From positions 62,001 to 126,000 of the forward strand of contig NZ_JAGMUJ010000060.1 of NCBI RefSeq assembly GCF_019049255.1: DNA of 64,000 nucleotides, given 5' to 3'. The position numbers and the translations under genes are program-made. The stretch is from Streptomyces sp. AC558_RSS880. GTDB lineage: Bacteria > Actinomycetota > Actinomycetes > Streptomycetales > Streptomycetaceae. Below the pieces are notes generated by a model, which was not told the DNA's origin, made no database searches, and saw only the letters and a list, made by a program, of their open reading frames with translations. Every line of letters starts with the position of its first letter. The first letter of the stretch is position 1. Positions 9,816 through 20,900 of this stretch are shown here, in pieces.

Positions 9816-10472
9816 TCACGGGGAATCGGCCCGGCGCAGCGAGTCCTCGGCCACGTGCCTGTCGATCGCCGCACGGACCAACGCCGCCGCCAGGACGGCC
9901 GGTTCGGTGCGCCCCGCGAGGCCGAGGAGCCGGTCCGGGTCCTGCGGCAGCTTCAGCCGCTGCGCGCCCTGAAGGGCCTTGGCGTCCAGCCACGGCGCCA
10001 CCTCCGGCCAGACGCGCTGGACCTCGCGCAGGAAGATGTCGGCACCGGCCGGCCCCACACCGGGGAACTCCTGCAGCAGGCGGCGCAGTTCGCCGACGTC
10101 ACCGTCCGCGTCCTTGCGGAGCCCGCGCAGGTCACCGCCCCAGCGCTCGATCAACAGCTCGGCCTCGTCGCCCAGTTGGGTCGCGGTGCGTTCGTCGTAG
10201 CGCCGGTAGCCGCCCCGGCCGAGCGCGTCCACCCGTTGCTGCCAGCCGGCCTCCGCCATGCGGCGGGGATCGCGCAGCCCCGCCTCGTGCAGGGCACGGG
10301 CGGAGGCCACGGCGATCGATCCCTTGATGCGGGCGCTGAGCAGATGGGCCAGCACCAGCAGCCGGTACAGCGGCTGCGGGGTGTCCTTCAGCCCGATGCC
10401 GGCCTCCTCCGCGTACGTCCGGCCGTACGCGCCGACGAGGGCACGCACCACCCGTTCGTCCCGGCCGGCCAC
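9816..10472 (-). CDS. Endonuclease III / HhH-GPD-like protein
   Basis: A 218-residue protein with a helix-hairpin-helix motif FPGVGPAGADIFLRE near residues 140-155. This is the HhH of base-excision glycosylases, followed by an acidic APWLD. The catalytic Lys found in bifunctional EndoIII (GVGRKTA) is replaced by GVGPAGAD, and no C-terminal 4Fe-4S Cys cluster is visible. If active it would be a monofunctional glycosylase. I chose GTG 10472 because it begins directly after the upstream stop at 10478. Probably co-transcribed with DUF3140 and dps. Confidence 0.75.
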   Translation of the reverse strand: MAGRDERVVRALVGAYGRTYAEEAGIGLKDTPQPLYRLLVLAHLLSARIKGSIAVASARALHEAGLRDPRRMAEAGWQQRVDALGRGGYRRYDERTATQLGDEAELLIERWGGDLRGLRKDADGDVGELRRLLQEFPGVGPAGADIFLREVQRVWPEVAPWLDAKALQGAQRLKLPQDPDRLLGLAGRTEPAVLAAALVRAAIDRHVAEDSLRRADSP

Positions 10473-10477
10473 GGCGG

Positions 10478-10810
10478 CTACGGCTTGAGCGGGTCGTGGC
10501 CGAGGGTCATCAGGCGGTGCCGACGGGGCGTGTCCTCGGCCACGGGCTCGTTCTCCGGGTCCGTCTGCGCCGTGACGGTGTCCACGACCTCCGCCATCAC
10601 CCGCAGGTCGTCCTCGGTGAGGTCGGTGCGGCGTTTCTGCAGGATGGCGAGGACGTGCTGCCCGGTCTCGGAGCCGGCCCGGTCGGGCAGCGGCTCGGTC
10701 GTCTCGTCGGCGTCGCTCACCCGCAGCCAGGCCGCCAGTTCCGCCGAGGTCATGTTCACCACGCGGTGGAAGTCGTCCCACAGCGCGTCCATCTCGAGGG
10801 CGTCGCTCAT
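10478..10810 (-). CDS. DUF3140 domain protein
   Basis: A 110-residue acidic protein matching DUF3140, a small actinobacterial family of unknown function: MDALWDDFHRVVNMTSAELAAWL at the N-terminus and ETGQHVLAILQKRR in the middle. It lies between dps (42 nt upstream) and the HhH-GPD-like gene (6 nt downstream). These three genes and the WhiB-like gene look like one stress/DNA-protection operon. Confidence 0.8.
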   Translation of the reverse strand: MSDALEMDALWDDFHRVVNMTSAELAAWLRVSDADETTEPLPDRAGSETGQHVLAILQKRRTDLTEDDLRVMAEVVDTVTAQTDPENEPVAEDTPRRHRLMTLGHDPLKP

Positions 10811-10852
10811 GATGTGCCCCTTACGTGCGTGCGTCTGCCGGTACCGGGGCGG

Positions 10853-11335
10853 TCAGGACTCGCCCGGGAAGTTCTCCGCCTCGAACATCCAGCGCTGCTT
10901 CTCCAGGTCCGCCGTGATCGAGATCAGCAGGTCCTGGGTGACCAGGTCCGCCTTCTCGGTGGCGTCGATGCGCTCGCGCAGGCGCGTGACGGCCGTGCCG
11001 AGCGCCTCCGTCATCACCTGCACGGCCTCCGAGTCGCGCAGCCAGCCCTCCTTCGGGGCCGGCAGCGAGAAGACCTTGGCGATGGTCTCCGGGCGGCCGT
11101 CCGGCGGCACACCGAGCGCCGCGGCCCGCTCCGCCACCGTGTCGGCGTGGGCGCGCGCGGCGGAGACCACCTCGTCCAGCTGGAGGTGTACGGAACGGAA
11201 CCGCGGACCCACGACGTTCCAGTGCGCCTGCTTCCCGATCAGCGACAGTCCGAGCAGGTCCACCAGGGTGTCCTGGAGGGCCTCGCAGGAGACCCGGCGG
11301 GCCTCGTCGGGCAGGGTGCTCCTCACAACGGTCAT
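10853..11335 (-). CDS. dps: Dps family DNA-binding ferritin-like protein
   Basis: A 160-residue four-helix ferritin-like protein. The ferroxidase segment (IGKQAHWNVVGPRFRSVHLQLDEVV) provides the His, His and Asp/Glu ligands used at the subunit interface in Dps dodecamers. Dps proteins oxidise Fe(II) with peroxide and protect DNA. The start ATG 11335 follows AAGGAGGAAC and overlaps the stop of the upstream WhiB-like gene (ATGA), so translation of the two is probably coupled. Confidence 0.92.
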   Translation of the reverse strand: MTVVRSTLPDEARRVSCEALQDTLVDLLGLSLIGKQAHWNVVGPRFRSVHLQLDEVVSAARAHADTVAERAAALGVPPDGRPETIAKVFSLPAPKEGWLRDSEAVQVMTEALGTAVTRLRERIDATEKADLVTQDLLISITADLEKQRWMFEAENFPGES

Positions 11336-11592
11336 GGAGTGCTGTTCCTCCTTCTCGAATCGTCCGTGGTACCGCGGAGCGGTGTCGTGCGCCCGTCCTC
11401 GCCGGGGTCGCCCCGGACGCCCGGGGCCGGGCCGCCGTCGAGCGCGAGACCGGGACACGGTGCGGTCACCCGGCACCGCGCGCGGACGCGCTCGGCGGCG
11501 GCGAGGTCCCGCGACGCCGGTCCCGTCGGCCCGACGGGGAGGAACGGCTCCGGGTCCTCTCCCGCACAGGCCGCGCTCCGCAACCACTCCAT
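11332..11592 (-). CDS. Degenerate WhiB-like (Wbl) protein
   Basis: An 86-residue protein with the WhiB layout: MEWLRSAAC, then FLPVGPTG, then RVRARCRVTAPC, then GVRGDPGEDGR. Canonical Wbl proteins bind a 4Fe-4S cluster with four Cys (C, CxxC, C) and have a GVWGG turn. Here the first Cys of the CxxC pair appears as Arg and GVWGG reads GVRGD, leaving three cluster Cys. It may bind no cluster or an altered one. Its stop overlaps the dps start by 4 nt. The start is the ATG matching the Wbl domain; longer in-frame starts exist. Confidence 0.65.
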   Translation of the reverse strand: MEWLRSAACAGEDPEPFLPVGPTGPASRDLAAAERVRARCRVTAPCPGLALDGGPAPGVRGDPGEDGRTTPLRGTTDDSRRRNSTP

Positions 11593-11680
11593 GAACGCGC
11601 GGGTGCCCCCGGCCCTCCGGCGCAAACACGGCCCCGAAGCGGGCAACTTCCCAGGGAGCCGCCCGCGGTCTATAGTCCGA

Positions 11681-11697
11681 AACTAGCGGTGCTAATT
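11681..11697. promoter_or_regulatory. Imperfect palindrome upstream of thiolase, possible operator
   Basis: AACTAGC-GGT-GCTAATT has one mismatch between arms and sits in a local AT-rich stretch, between the divergent WhiB-like gene and the thiolase (55 nt before its GTG). TetR-type regulators of acyl-CoA metabolism use similar sites. No regulator gene is adjacent. Confidence 0.4.
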
Positions 11698-11751
11698 AAT
11701 AGTGTCGCCGGTCACACAGCACAGCCATCGGCATCGGTCAGGAGTCCTGTC

Positions 11752-12939
<1,188 letters not shown>

Positions 12940-13015
12940 CCACCGCTTTGGGGCGCCATCAGGCGAGACGGTCCTTACGGGCGTCGATTGCTTGCGCATA
13001 GCATCGGTCCCCGCA

Positions 13016-13789
13016 ATGAACACGATGACGCTCTGGCACCTCAACGGCTGGGAATTCGCCGCGCTCGCCTTCGCGGCCCTGCTCGTCGGCTTCTCCAAGA
13101 CCGCCGTCAGCGGGGCCAACACGGTCAGCCTCGCCGTCTTCGCCGCCGTGCTGCCCGCCAAGGCCTCCACCGGCGTCCTGCTGCCCATCCTGATCGCCGG
13201 GGACCTGCTCGCCGTCCTCACCTACCGCCGGCACGCCCACTGGCCCACGCTGTGGCGGCTCTTCCCGGCGGTCGCGGCGGGCGTCGTCGCGGGAACCCTG
13301 TTCCTGGTGTGGGCGGACGACGGGAGCGTACGGATCTCCATCGGGGCGATCCTGCTGCTGATGACCGGGGTGACGGTGTGGCGGCGGCGGACGGCCGACG
13401 CGGACAAGGAGCCCGACGGGGTCGCCACCCGGGCCGGCCGCGCCAAGGCCCGCTCCTACGGCGTCCTCGGCGGCTTCACCACCATGGTCGCCAACGCGGG
13501 CGGCCCGGTGATGTCGCTGTACCTGCTCTCCACGGGCTTCCGGAAGCTCGGCTTCCTGGGGACCTCGGCGTTCTTCTTCCTGATCGTCAACACCTCCAAG
13601 CTGCCCTTCAGCGCCGGTCTCGGCCTGATCGACGCCGACTCGCTGCTCCTCGACGCGGCGCTCGTGCTGTTCGTGGTGCCCGGTGCGCTCCTCGGCAAGT
13701 GGGCCGTGAACAGGATCAACCAGCGGCTCTTCGAGCGGCTGGTGATCGCGGCGACGGTGGTGGGCGGCGTGCAGCTACTGCTGCCCTGA
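13016..13789 (+). CDS. TauE/SafE family sulfite/anion exporter-like permease
   Basis: A 257-residue membrane protein with about seven or eight transmembrane segments. It has the family hallmarks GFSKTAVSGANTVSLAVFA near the N-terminus and GGFTTMVANAGGPVMSLYLL in the middle. Members export sulfite, sulfoacetate or other small anions; the substrate here is unknown. The 3' end overlaps the convergent kinase-like gene by 15 nt. Confidence 0.88.
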   Translation: MNTMTLWHLNGWEFAALAFAALLVGFSKTAVSGANTVSLAVFAAVLPAKASTGVLLPILIAGDLLAVLTYRRHAHWPTLWRLFPAVAAGVVAGTLFLVWADDGSVRISIGAILLLMTGVTVWRRRTADADKEPDGVATRAGRAKARSYGVLGGFTTMVANAGGPVMSLYLLSTGFRKLGFLGTSAFFFLIVNTSKLPFSAGLGLIDADSLLLDAALVLFVVPGALLGKWAVNRINQRLFERLVIAATVVGGVQLLLP

Positions 13790-15226
13790 GCGGGGCCCGG
13801 CCGTCTCGTTCCGCCCGTCCGGCTCGCCCGGACCGGCGTGCGGTCCGGCCGGCGGCCGCGGTCCGTGGGGTGCCTCGTACGGTCGGTGGAGCCGGCTCGG
13901 CGCGGCGGTACGGCCGACCGTCGCCGCCAGCTTGCGCAGCCGCCGCCAGTCCAGCCGCGGCGGAGCCTGGGTGACGCCGGGCCGCCTGCGCGGGACCCGG
14001 ACGCGCAGCGCGCCGGGTGCGATGCGGCAGTGGACGGGGGCGGGCAGGATCATGGCCTCCCCGTCGACCCCGGCCTCGATCTCCGCGCGGTCCGCCTCGA
14101 CGACGACCTCGGTGGCGGTCACGATGGTGAGCCCGCTCGGCTCGGGGTTCAGCAGCAGGGCGGCGGCGCTGATGGCGCCCTCCAGCTTCACACCGAGGAC
14201 GCCGAGCGCGGCGGAGTCGAGCCGTTCCCGCCGCCCGAGGCCGAAGGGGTCGCCGGTGCGATACGGATTGTTGCTGACCAGCACGGCCTGCGGCGCGATG
14301 AGCGTGGTGTCCCCCGCGCGGGCGACCAGCCGGGGCCCCTGCTGCCCGGTGAGCAGACCGGGCAGCATCTCCAGGCTGGTGCCGATCTTGTCGTCGCGGT
14401 AGGCGGGGCTCTGCACGATCGCCGCGTACGCGCCGAAGGAGGCGTTGTTCACGAACGGCTGCTCACCCGCGAAACCCAGGTCGACGCGGAGCTCGACGCC
14501 GTCCGTGAGCGCGTCGAGACAGGCGGCCGGGTCGCCGCGGTCGAGGCCGAGGTCCAGGGCGAAGTGATTGCGCGTCCCGGCGCTGATCACCAGGAACGGG
14601 ATGTCGTGCTCCGCGGCCACGGCCGCCACCAGCGCCTGCGTGCCGTCGCCGCCGGCGGCGCCCAGCAGATCCGCGCCGTCCGCGACGGCGGCCCGGGCCA
14701 GTGCGGTGACGTCGTGCTGCTCGCCGGGCTCGAGCAGCACCACCCGGGCGCCCAGACGCTCCGCCTTCTCCCGCAGCCGGAACCGGCCCACCTTGCCGCC
14801 GCCCGACCGGGGATTCATGATCAGCACCGGCTTCCGGGGCGGCGGCAGCCGCCGCTCGCGCACCTGGGCCTGCCCGCCGCCCGTGCCGCGCAGCGCGAAC
14901 CTGCCGCTCCACACCGCCAGCCCCCACAGGCCCAGGGAGACCAGCAGCGCCCAGAACAGCGTCACCGCGAACAGCGCGATCAGACCCGCCGGCACACACA
15001 CGGCGACCAGCGCGGACACCCACCGCAGCGGGCCCCGCAGGGTCAGCGTCCACCACACGGCGGCCGCGCTGAGCCCCAGCCCCGCGACCCCGCACACCAG
15101 CAGCAGCAGACCGCGCGGCCCGCCGTAGACGAGGGGGGTCGCCACCGCGAGCGCGGCGGCGGCCAGCGCCCCCCGCGCCGCCCACCGCTGGGCGTGATAG
15201 CCCCGCCTGCTCCAGTCCACGACCAT
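13775..15226 (-). CDS. Diacylglycerol kinase-like lipid kinase with N-terminal membrane domain
   Basis: A 483-residue protein. Residues about 15-110 contain four hydrophobic segments. About 130-420 is a DAGK catalytic/LCB5-like domain with MNPRSGGGKVGRF and the nucleotide site AAGGDGTQALV, followed by a Pro/Arg-rich, probably disordered tail. Soluble relatives phosphorylate diacylglycerol or other lipids. The start is ATG 15226, since GGAGGA lies immediately upstream. Confidence 0.87.
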   Translation of the reverse strand: MVVDWSRRGYHAQRWAARGALAAAALAVATPLVYGGPRGLLLLVCGVAGLGLSAAAVWWTLTLRGPLRWVSALVAVCVPAGLIALFAVTLFWALLVSLGLWGLAVWSGRFALRGTGGGQAQVRERRLPPPRKPVLIMNPRSGGGKVGRFRLREKAERLGARVVLLEPGEQHDVTALARAAVADGADLLGAAGGDGTQALVAAVAAEHDIPFLVISAGTRNHFALDLGLDRGDPAACLDALTDGVELRVDLGFAGEQPFVNNASFGAYAAIVQSPAYRDDKIGTSLEMLPGLLTGQQGPRLVARAGDTTLIAPQAVLVSNNPYRTGDPFGLGRRERLDSAALGVLGVKLEGAISAAALLLNPEPSGLTIVTATEVVVEADRAEIEAGVDGEAMILPAPVHCRIAPGALRVRVPRRRPGVTQAPPRLDWRRLRKLAATVGRTAAPSRLHRPYEAPHGPRPPAGPHAGPGEPDGRNETAGPRSGQQ

Positions 15227-15347
15227 GCTTCCTCCAGTCACCCGGCGTCATCGTAGGGCGTGTGCGTACGGGTGTGCGGCCGGATGCCGATCTTCGTCGG
15301 GCGGGCCGGTGCCGGACCCGGCATCCGGGCCTCGTACCCTCGGCGCC

Positions 15348-16097
15348 ATGTCCCCCCACGTCCTGGTTCTCGGCGGCACCACCGAGGCACGCGCACTGGC
15401 CGCCGAGCTGTCCGCCCGCCCCGGAACCAGGGTGACCACCTCCCTCGCCGGACGCGTGACCCGGCCGGGCGCGGTCGCCGGTGAGCTGCGCGTCGGCGGT
15501 TTCGGCGGCGCGGAGGGGCTGGCGGACTGGCTGCGCGAGCAGCGCGTGGACGCGGTGGTGGACGCCACGCACCCCTTCGCGGAGACCATCACGGCGAACG
15601 CGGCACGGGCCGCGGCCGCCACCGGGCTGCCCCTGGTGGTCCTGCGCCGCCCCGGCTGGCAGCCGGGCCCCGGCGACCACTGGCACCCGGTCCCGTCACT
15701 GGCGGCGGCGGCCGGCCTGCTGCCCCGGCTCGGACACCGGATCCTCCTCACGACCGGCCGCCTCGGCCTCGCGGCCTTCGCCCACCTGACGGAACCCCAC
15801 TTCGTCGTACGGTCGGTGGAGCCCCCCGAGCCGCCCATGCCCCCGCACACGCACGTCCTGCTGGCCCGCGGCCCCTTCACCGTGGCCGGTGAGACGGCCC
15901 TGCTGCGCGCGCACCGCGTCGACGTACTGGTGACCAAGGACAGCGGCGGCGCGGCGACCGCCGCCAAACTCACCGCGGCCCGCGACCTCGCCCTCCCGGT
16001 CGTCGTCGTACGCCGCCCGCCCCTGCCGGACGGAGTGACCGCGGTCGGTGACGTGCCGGCGGTCCTGAGCCGACTGGACGCGCTCGGCCGGCCGTGA
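15348..16097 (+). CDS. cobK: Cobalt-precorrin-6A reductase
   Basis: A 249-residue Rossmann-like enzyme that reduces precorrin-6A with NADPH in corrin-ring synthesis. Motifs are the N-terminal VLVLGGTTEARALA, AVVDATHPFAETITANA near residue 75, and the C-terminal VTKDSGGAATAAKL. Full family length. It is convergent with cobF, another aerobic B12 enzyme, while the rest of the cob genes are not in the window. No cobalamin riboswitch was recognised upstream. Confidence 0.93.
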   Translation: MSPHVLVLGGTTEARALAAELSARPGTRVTTSLAGRVTRPGAVAGELRVGGFGGAEGLADWLREQRVDAVVDATHPFAETITANAARAAAATGLPLVVLRRPGWQPGPGDHWHPVPSLAAAAGLLPRLGHRILLTTGRLGLAAFAHLTEPHFVVRSVEPPEPPMPPHTHVLLARGPFTVAGETALLRAHRVDVLVTKDSGGAATAAKLTAARDLALPVVVVRRPPLPDGVTAVGDVPAVLSRLDALGRP

Positions 16098-16233
16098 CGG
16101 GCGGCCCGGTCTGCCGTGACCGGTTTGCCCGGTCCACGCCCTGCCGCTCGGCCCGCCGCCGACCGTGCTCGGCGGCCCGGTGCTCGCCCGGCCGTGTCCC
16201 GGCGGGTGGTCGTCGGCCGGCCGGACGGGCCGC

Positions 16234-17007
16234 TCAGCCCTCGGCCGGTCTCCGGCGCAGCAGATACGTGTCCATGATCCAGCCCTTGCGTTCCCGGGCC
16301 TCCGCGCGGAGCCGCTCGATACGGGGAGCCGCCTCGGCCAGCGGCCCGGAGACGAGGATCTCGTCCGGCGTGCCGATGTAGGCGCCCCAGTAGATGTCGA
16401 CGTCCTGGTCGGCGTACGCGCGGAAGGCCTGGTGGGCGTCGAGCATCACCACCACGTCGTCCACGCCCTCCGGGAACCCCTCGGCGAGCCGCCGCCCCGT
16501 GGTGATCTGCACCGGGCGGGCGACCCGGTTGAGCCCGGTCCGGTGCCGGGCGACGAGCGCCGACACACTGCTGATGCCCGGCACGACGTCGTAGTCGAAG
16601 GCGACACGGCCCCGCTCCAGGATTTCCTCGAGGATGCCGATCGTGCTGTCGTACAGCGCCGGGTCCCCCCACACCAGGAACGCCCCGGTCTGGTCCTCAC
16701 CCAGCTCCTCGGAGATCATCCGCTCGTAGATGTCCGCGCGGGCACTGCGCCAGTCCCCGACGGCGGGGGAGTAGGCCGAACCTCCGGCCGCCCGGTCCCG
16801 CTCCGGGTCACGCGCCTCGACGACGCGGTAGGCACCCCCCGGTATGTGCGCGTCGAGCATGTCCCGGCGCAGCCGGGTCAGGTCCGCCTTCGCCTCGCCC
16901 TTGTCCAGGATGAAGAACACGTCCGTGCTCCGCAGTGCCTTGACCGCCTGCAGGGTCAGCTGGTCGGGGTCGCCCGCGCCGATACCGATGACATGAATCT
17001 CTCGCAC
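16234..17007 (-). CDS. cobF: Precorrin-6A synthase (deacetylating)
   Basis: A 257-residue tetrapyrrole methyltransferase. It has the GxGxGxPD SAM loop IGIGAGDPDQLT at the N-terminus, the mid-domain FLVWGDPALYDST and VPGISSVSALVARH. CobF methylates C1 of precorrin-5 and removes the acetyl group, which marks the oxygen-dependent route. GTG 17007 gives the standard length. DUF309 lies 57 nt upstream on the same strand. Confidence 0.9.
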   Translation of the reverse strand: MREIHVIGIGAGDPDQLTLQAVKALRSTDVFFILDKGEAKADLTRLRRDMLDAHIPGGAYRVVEARDPERDRAAGGSAYSPAVGDWRSARADIYERMISEELGEDQTGAFLVWGDPALYDSTIGILEEILERGRVAFDYDVVPGISSVSALVARHRTGLNRVARPVQITTGRRLAEGFPEGVDDVVVMLDAHQAFRAYADQDVDIYWGAYIGTPDEILVSGPLAEAAPRIERLRAEARERKGWIMDTYLLRRRPAEG

Positions 17008-17063
17008 GCCCCCGAGTCTGCCGCACGGCACTGACAGCGCGTGCACCGCACCCGATCCCTCCG

Positions 17064-17594
17064 TCAGGATGCCCCGCGCAGCCGGGGCGCCCGCGCCCCC
17101 GCGTCCACGGGAACGCCGCCCTCCACCTCGGCCGCCAGTTCCCGGGCCCAGACGATCACACCGGGAAGATCGATCCCGTGCGGCCGACGCCCGTCCCCCG
17201 CTCCCGCGGCCCACGCCTCCGCCGCACCGGCCCCCCGCCGCAGCAGCCGCGCCCCGCCGGTGACGTTCCCGCGCGCGGCATGGGTGAGCCCCACGGCGAG
17301 CTGGGCCAGCCCCCGCCACAGCTCCCGCTCCTCCTGCGGCCCCGACTTCCAGGCGTCCTCGAACACCTCGTGCGCGTGGAACGGCTTCCCCTCGTCCAGC
17401 AGCCGCTGCGCCTCCGCGACGCTCTCCTCCGGCCGCCGCACGATCCCCTCCGGCTGCCGGGGCACCCCCGGCGCTCCGTACGGCAGTGGCCGCCCGAGCC
17501 CGTCCCGCGGCCGGGCGTTGCGTGCCCGCCCCTCACCGTCCCGGTCCCGCGCGGCGGTCGTCCGGCCCGAGGAAGTGCTCTCCGTGCTGCCCAT
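17064..17594 (-). CDS. DUF309 domain protein
   Basis: A 176-residue protein whose C-terminal half (about 75-165) matches DUF309: LDEGKPFHAHEVFEDAWK and ERELWRGLAQLAVGLTHAARGN. The N-terminal 60 residues are Arg/Gly/Pro-rich and probably disordered. DUF309 is a small helical family of unknown function. The gene starts 100 nt from the divergent tRNA-Pro. Confidence 0.85.
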   Translation of the reverse strand: MGSTESTSSGRTTAARDRDGEGRARNARPRDGLGRPLPYGAPGVPRQPEGIVRRPEESVAEAQRLLDEGKPFHAHEVFEDAWKSGPQEERELWRGLAQLAVGLTHAARGNVTGGARLLRRGAGAAEAWAAGAGDGRRPHGIDLPGVIVWARELAAEVEGGVPVDAGARAPRLRGAS

Positions 17595-17693
17595 ACGCCG
17601 ATTGTCCCGCGCCCGGTCCGATTCGGGTCGGCCCGGGTGCGTGGGGTAAAGTGCTGTTCGCGCGATCACGCGGTTCACCGCACGTGAGCGCAC

Positions 17694-17767
<74 letters not shown>

Positions 17768-17785
17768 CTTGTGAGAGTCGCAGAT

Positions 17786-17821
17786 CAGGGCCGGTTTCAG
17801 AGATCTCTGAAACCGGCCCTG
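17786..17821. terminator. Perfect inverted-repeat terminator after tRNA-Pro copy 2
   Basis: A 36-nt perfect palindrome with 18-nt arms (arm CAGGGCCGGTTTCAGAGA) starting 19 nt after the tRNA. It should terminate in both directions, serving the tRNA and the convergent NACHT gene that ends at 17906. The stem core GGCCG-TTTCAGA is shared with the terminator after tRNA copy 3. Confidence 0.85.
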
Positions 17822-17905
17822 GCCGTTCTCCTGATCGAGTCCCGGCAGCACACCCGGAAGGCGGGACTCGTCGGGCACGAGGTACGGCCGCAGCCGGTGG
17901 GAGGC

Positions 17906-20900
17906 TCACCCGTTGTCCAGCTTCCACACCCGGACGCTTCCGTCACCGCCTGCCGAGGCGAGGCGCGTGTCGTCCGCGTCGAAGGCCAGCCTGGAGATCA
18001 CCTGGGACGGGTCGTGGCCGGTCAGGTCGTAGAGGTGGGCACGCGTGCCGGTGTCCCACACATGGATGTGGCCGTCGCTGTGGGCCGTCGCGAGCCGCCG
18101 GGAGCTGGGGCTGAAGGCCAGCGCCTCGAACGAGGCGTCGGTGAAACGGTGGACGGCGATGCTGCCCGCGGGTTCCCCCGACGCAGGGTCCCACAGCGCG
18201 ACCCTGGGGCGCAGACTCTCGTTGTCGGTGTGATCCGTCGCGAGCAGGCCGCGGTCGGGGCTGACGAGGGAGTAGTACTCGCCGCTCTCACACCCCTTCC
18301 GGTCGGCGTCACCCCCGAGAGCGAGAGGGCGGCCGGTCGCCACGTCCCACAGGTAGCGGACCCCGGCTGACTCGCACGCGTCGACGAGCACGGGCGGAGG
18401 GGCGTCACCGAGCCACGGCATCGCGTTCCATTCGTCGTCCTTGTCGAGTGGCAGGTAACCGAGTTCTTCCCCGGTCCGGGTGTCCACCACGGTGGCATCG
18501 TCGATCCCCAGCTTCCGGAGCCGTTCGCGCACGGCGGGGGTGGAGAACCGCGGTGCGAGATCGTCGCCCGACCGGACGCGTGGAGCCGGCCGGGACGTGT
18601 CCGGGCCGTAGGTCCGCGTGTCCCACCGGCTCAGCCGTCCGTCGCCGCTCGCGAGCAGGACGTCGCCGTCGAACTGGAGCAGGTCGACACGGTGGCCGAC
18701 GTGGAAGCGTGCCGTGGAGACGTCCTCGGGGGCGACCGCGCGTCCGGACAGGAGGGCGGCCAGTACGGCGGCCACCGTTCCGGCGGCGGCCACCGCTCGT
18801 CGGAGCCGACGCCGTCGCACCGACGGGTTCGGAGCGGTCAGGGAGTCCCCCGTGAAGGCCGGTGACCGGGACACCAGAGTCTCCTGCAGCCGGATGTGCC
18901 GGAACTGGTACTGCCCGCCGGACTGCCGCAGCACGCCCCGTGCGTGGGCGTCGGCCAGAAAACCCATCAGCCGCCAGGGCAGCCGGCCGCGCACCCCGGC
19001 CGCCAGCCGCAGCAGGACGAACCTGGTCCACGCCCGGGACAGCAGCACGAGCAGGGCGGTGACCGTTCCGGGAAGCAGGAAGCACAGCGCGGCGAACGCG
19101 GTCGGGGAAATGCTGTCCGGCGCTTGCGGCCGGAAGCCGAAATCAGCCGCCTCACGGTACGCGCGGGCCGTCAGCAGTTGGGCCGGCGACGGTTCGTGCG
19201 ACCAGCCGCTGATCCAGGTGAGCAGGATGTCGCCCAGCAGCCACTGGCACACCACGAGGAGCGGGAAGGCACAGGCACCGACGATCGCACCCGTGGCCAG
19301 CGCGCCGACGAGCGCGGAGCGCCGTTCGTCCCGGAGCGATCCGACCGGGTCCGCCTGGGCGGCGTGGCTCGGCGGGGCGTCGAGGCATTCGTGCGCCGCG
19401 AGACCGCAGGCGATGGCCAACGCGAGGGCGAGCGCGAGCACCACCGCGTCGTGCAGGTACGACACGTCGTACATATCTGCTTCGTCCTGCGTGGCGGTCA
19501 GCGCCATGAAACCCAGGACCGGCACGGCCGGAACCACGGTGAGCGCCAGCCCCGTCCGGAACCCCCGGCTGAACCGGGGCACGCTGCCGCGCAGCGACAG
19601 GGACAGGCGGCCCGGCAGGCGGCCGGCCGTCCCGTACCAGATGAGCATGGCGAGCACGGCGAAGCAGGAGCCCAGCAGGGCTCCGTAGGTGAGCGAGTCG
19701 ATGCCGCTTCCCAACCCGAGCAACGGCAGGGCGACGGCGGTCAGCGCCCAGAGCAGGGCGCCGCACGCGAGCCCCACGCCGGGACCGGCCCACGCCGAGT
19801 GCAGCCGTCCGCTCATCAGCCACCAGCTCAGATCGCGCTCGCGGTGCCGGTGCAGATACAGGGCGAGGAAGGTCAGCCACTTGCGGGCCTTGACCGGGTC
19901 CGGACCGGCCTCACCTTCGCCGTCGGCCGGTCCGCCGGTCGACGGCGGTCCGGGCGCGTAGGCGGCCTCGATGAAGTGCTCGGTCAGGTGGTCCTCCACC
20001 GCGTGCCGACTGCCGAAGCGGCCGGTGTCGGCCAGTTCCCCGGGATCACCGCCGCGGCGCTCGTACACCGTGCGGGCCAGCGAGATCATCAGCGGTGTGG
20101 CCAGGGCCTGGGCCAGGGGGCTGCCGGGGCTGGACCTGAGGTGCCGGTACACCGGTTCCCAGTCGGTGCCGTCGGGCCAGGACACATCCGCCAGGTAGCG
20201 GACGGCGTCCTCGGCGGCGACCGGCCCGATCTCCACGACCGGGGCGCGATGGAGCGCGGGCGAACCGGCACGCAGCACGTCCTCGTACTCCGTCGAGCGA
20301 CAGGTGATCACCACCGGGCGCTCCTGGCCGAGCGCCTGGTTCAGGGCCCGTACGGCGGTCCGTCGGGCGGCCTCGGGGATCTCGTCGAGGCCGTCGAGCA
20401 CGGGCAGCAGCAGCCCGTGGCGGAGCAGGGTGCGCGGAATCTCCGGACGACCCGCGTAGTACGCCTCGGCCAGCCTGCGCACCAGCCAGTCGTTCAGCGA
20501 CCAGCGCACCGGGTCCCAGGACGACACGGGCACGAGCACCGGCACCGGGCCGCCGGACTCCCGCCGTCCCTCGTCCAGCAGACCCAGGGTCAGCATCAGG
20601 GCCAGCACGGTCTTCCCCGAGCCGGGCTCCCCCAGGACCACCAGGCGTCCGCTGCCGATCCGCCGGTAGCCGGCAGCGAGCCGGTCCGCTGCCTCGTCGA
20701 ACCGTCCGTCGAGCCGTCCGTCCAGGCGCAGTCGGACGACCCTGGCCGGCTGCCCCGCTCCGGCGGGGCCCGGTCCGGCCCGCCGGGTCCCCGGCACCCG
20801 GCCGGCGGCGGACCGTGCGGCACCGTCGCGCGGTGGCCCGGAGGGCACCAGCGCGTCCAGCCGGTCACTGACGTCGCGTTCGGTCGCCGACCACTCCAGC

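Noticed and set aside
15227-15347. Cobalamin riboswitch before cobK
   Set aside because: The leader is short and shows no B12-box-like conserved core.
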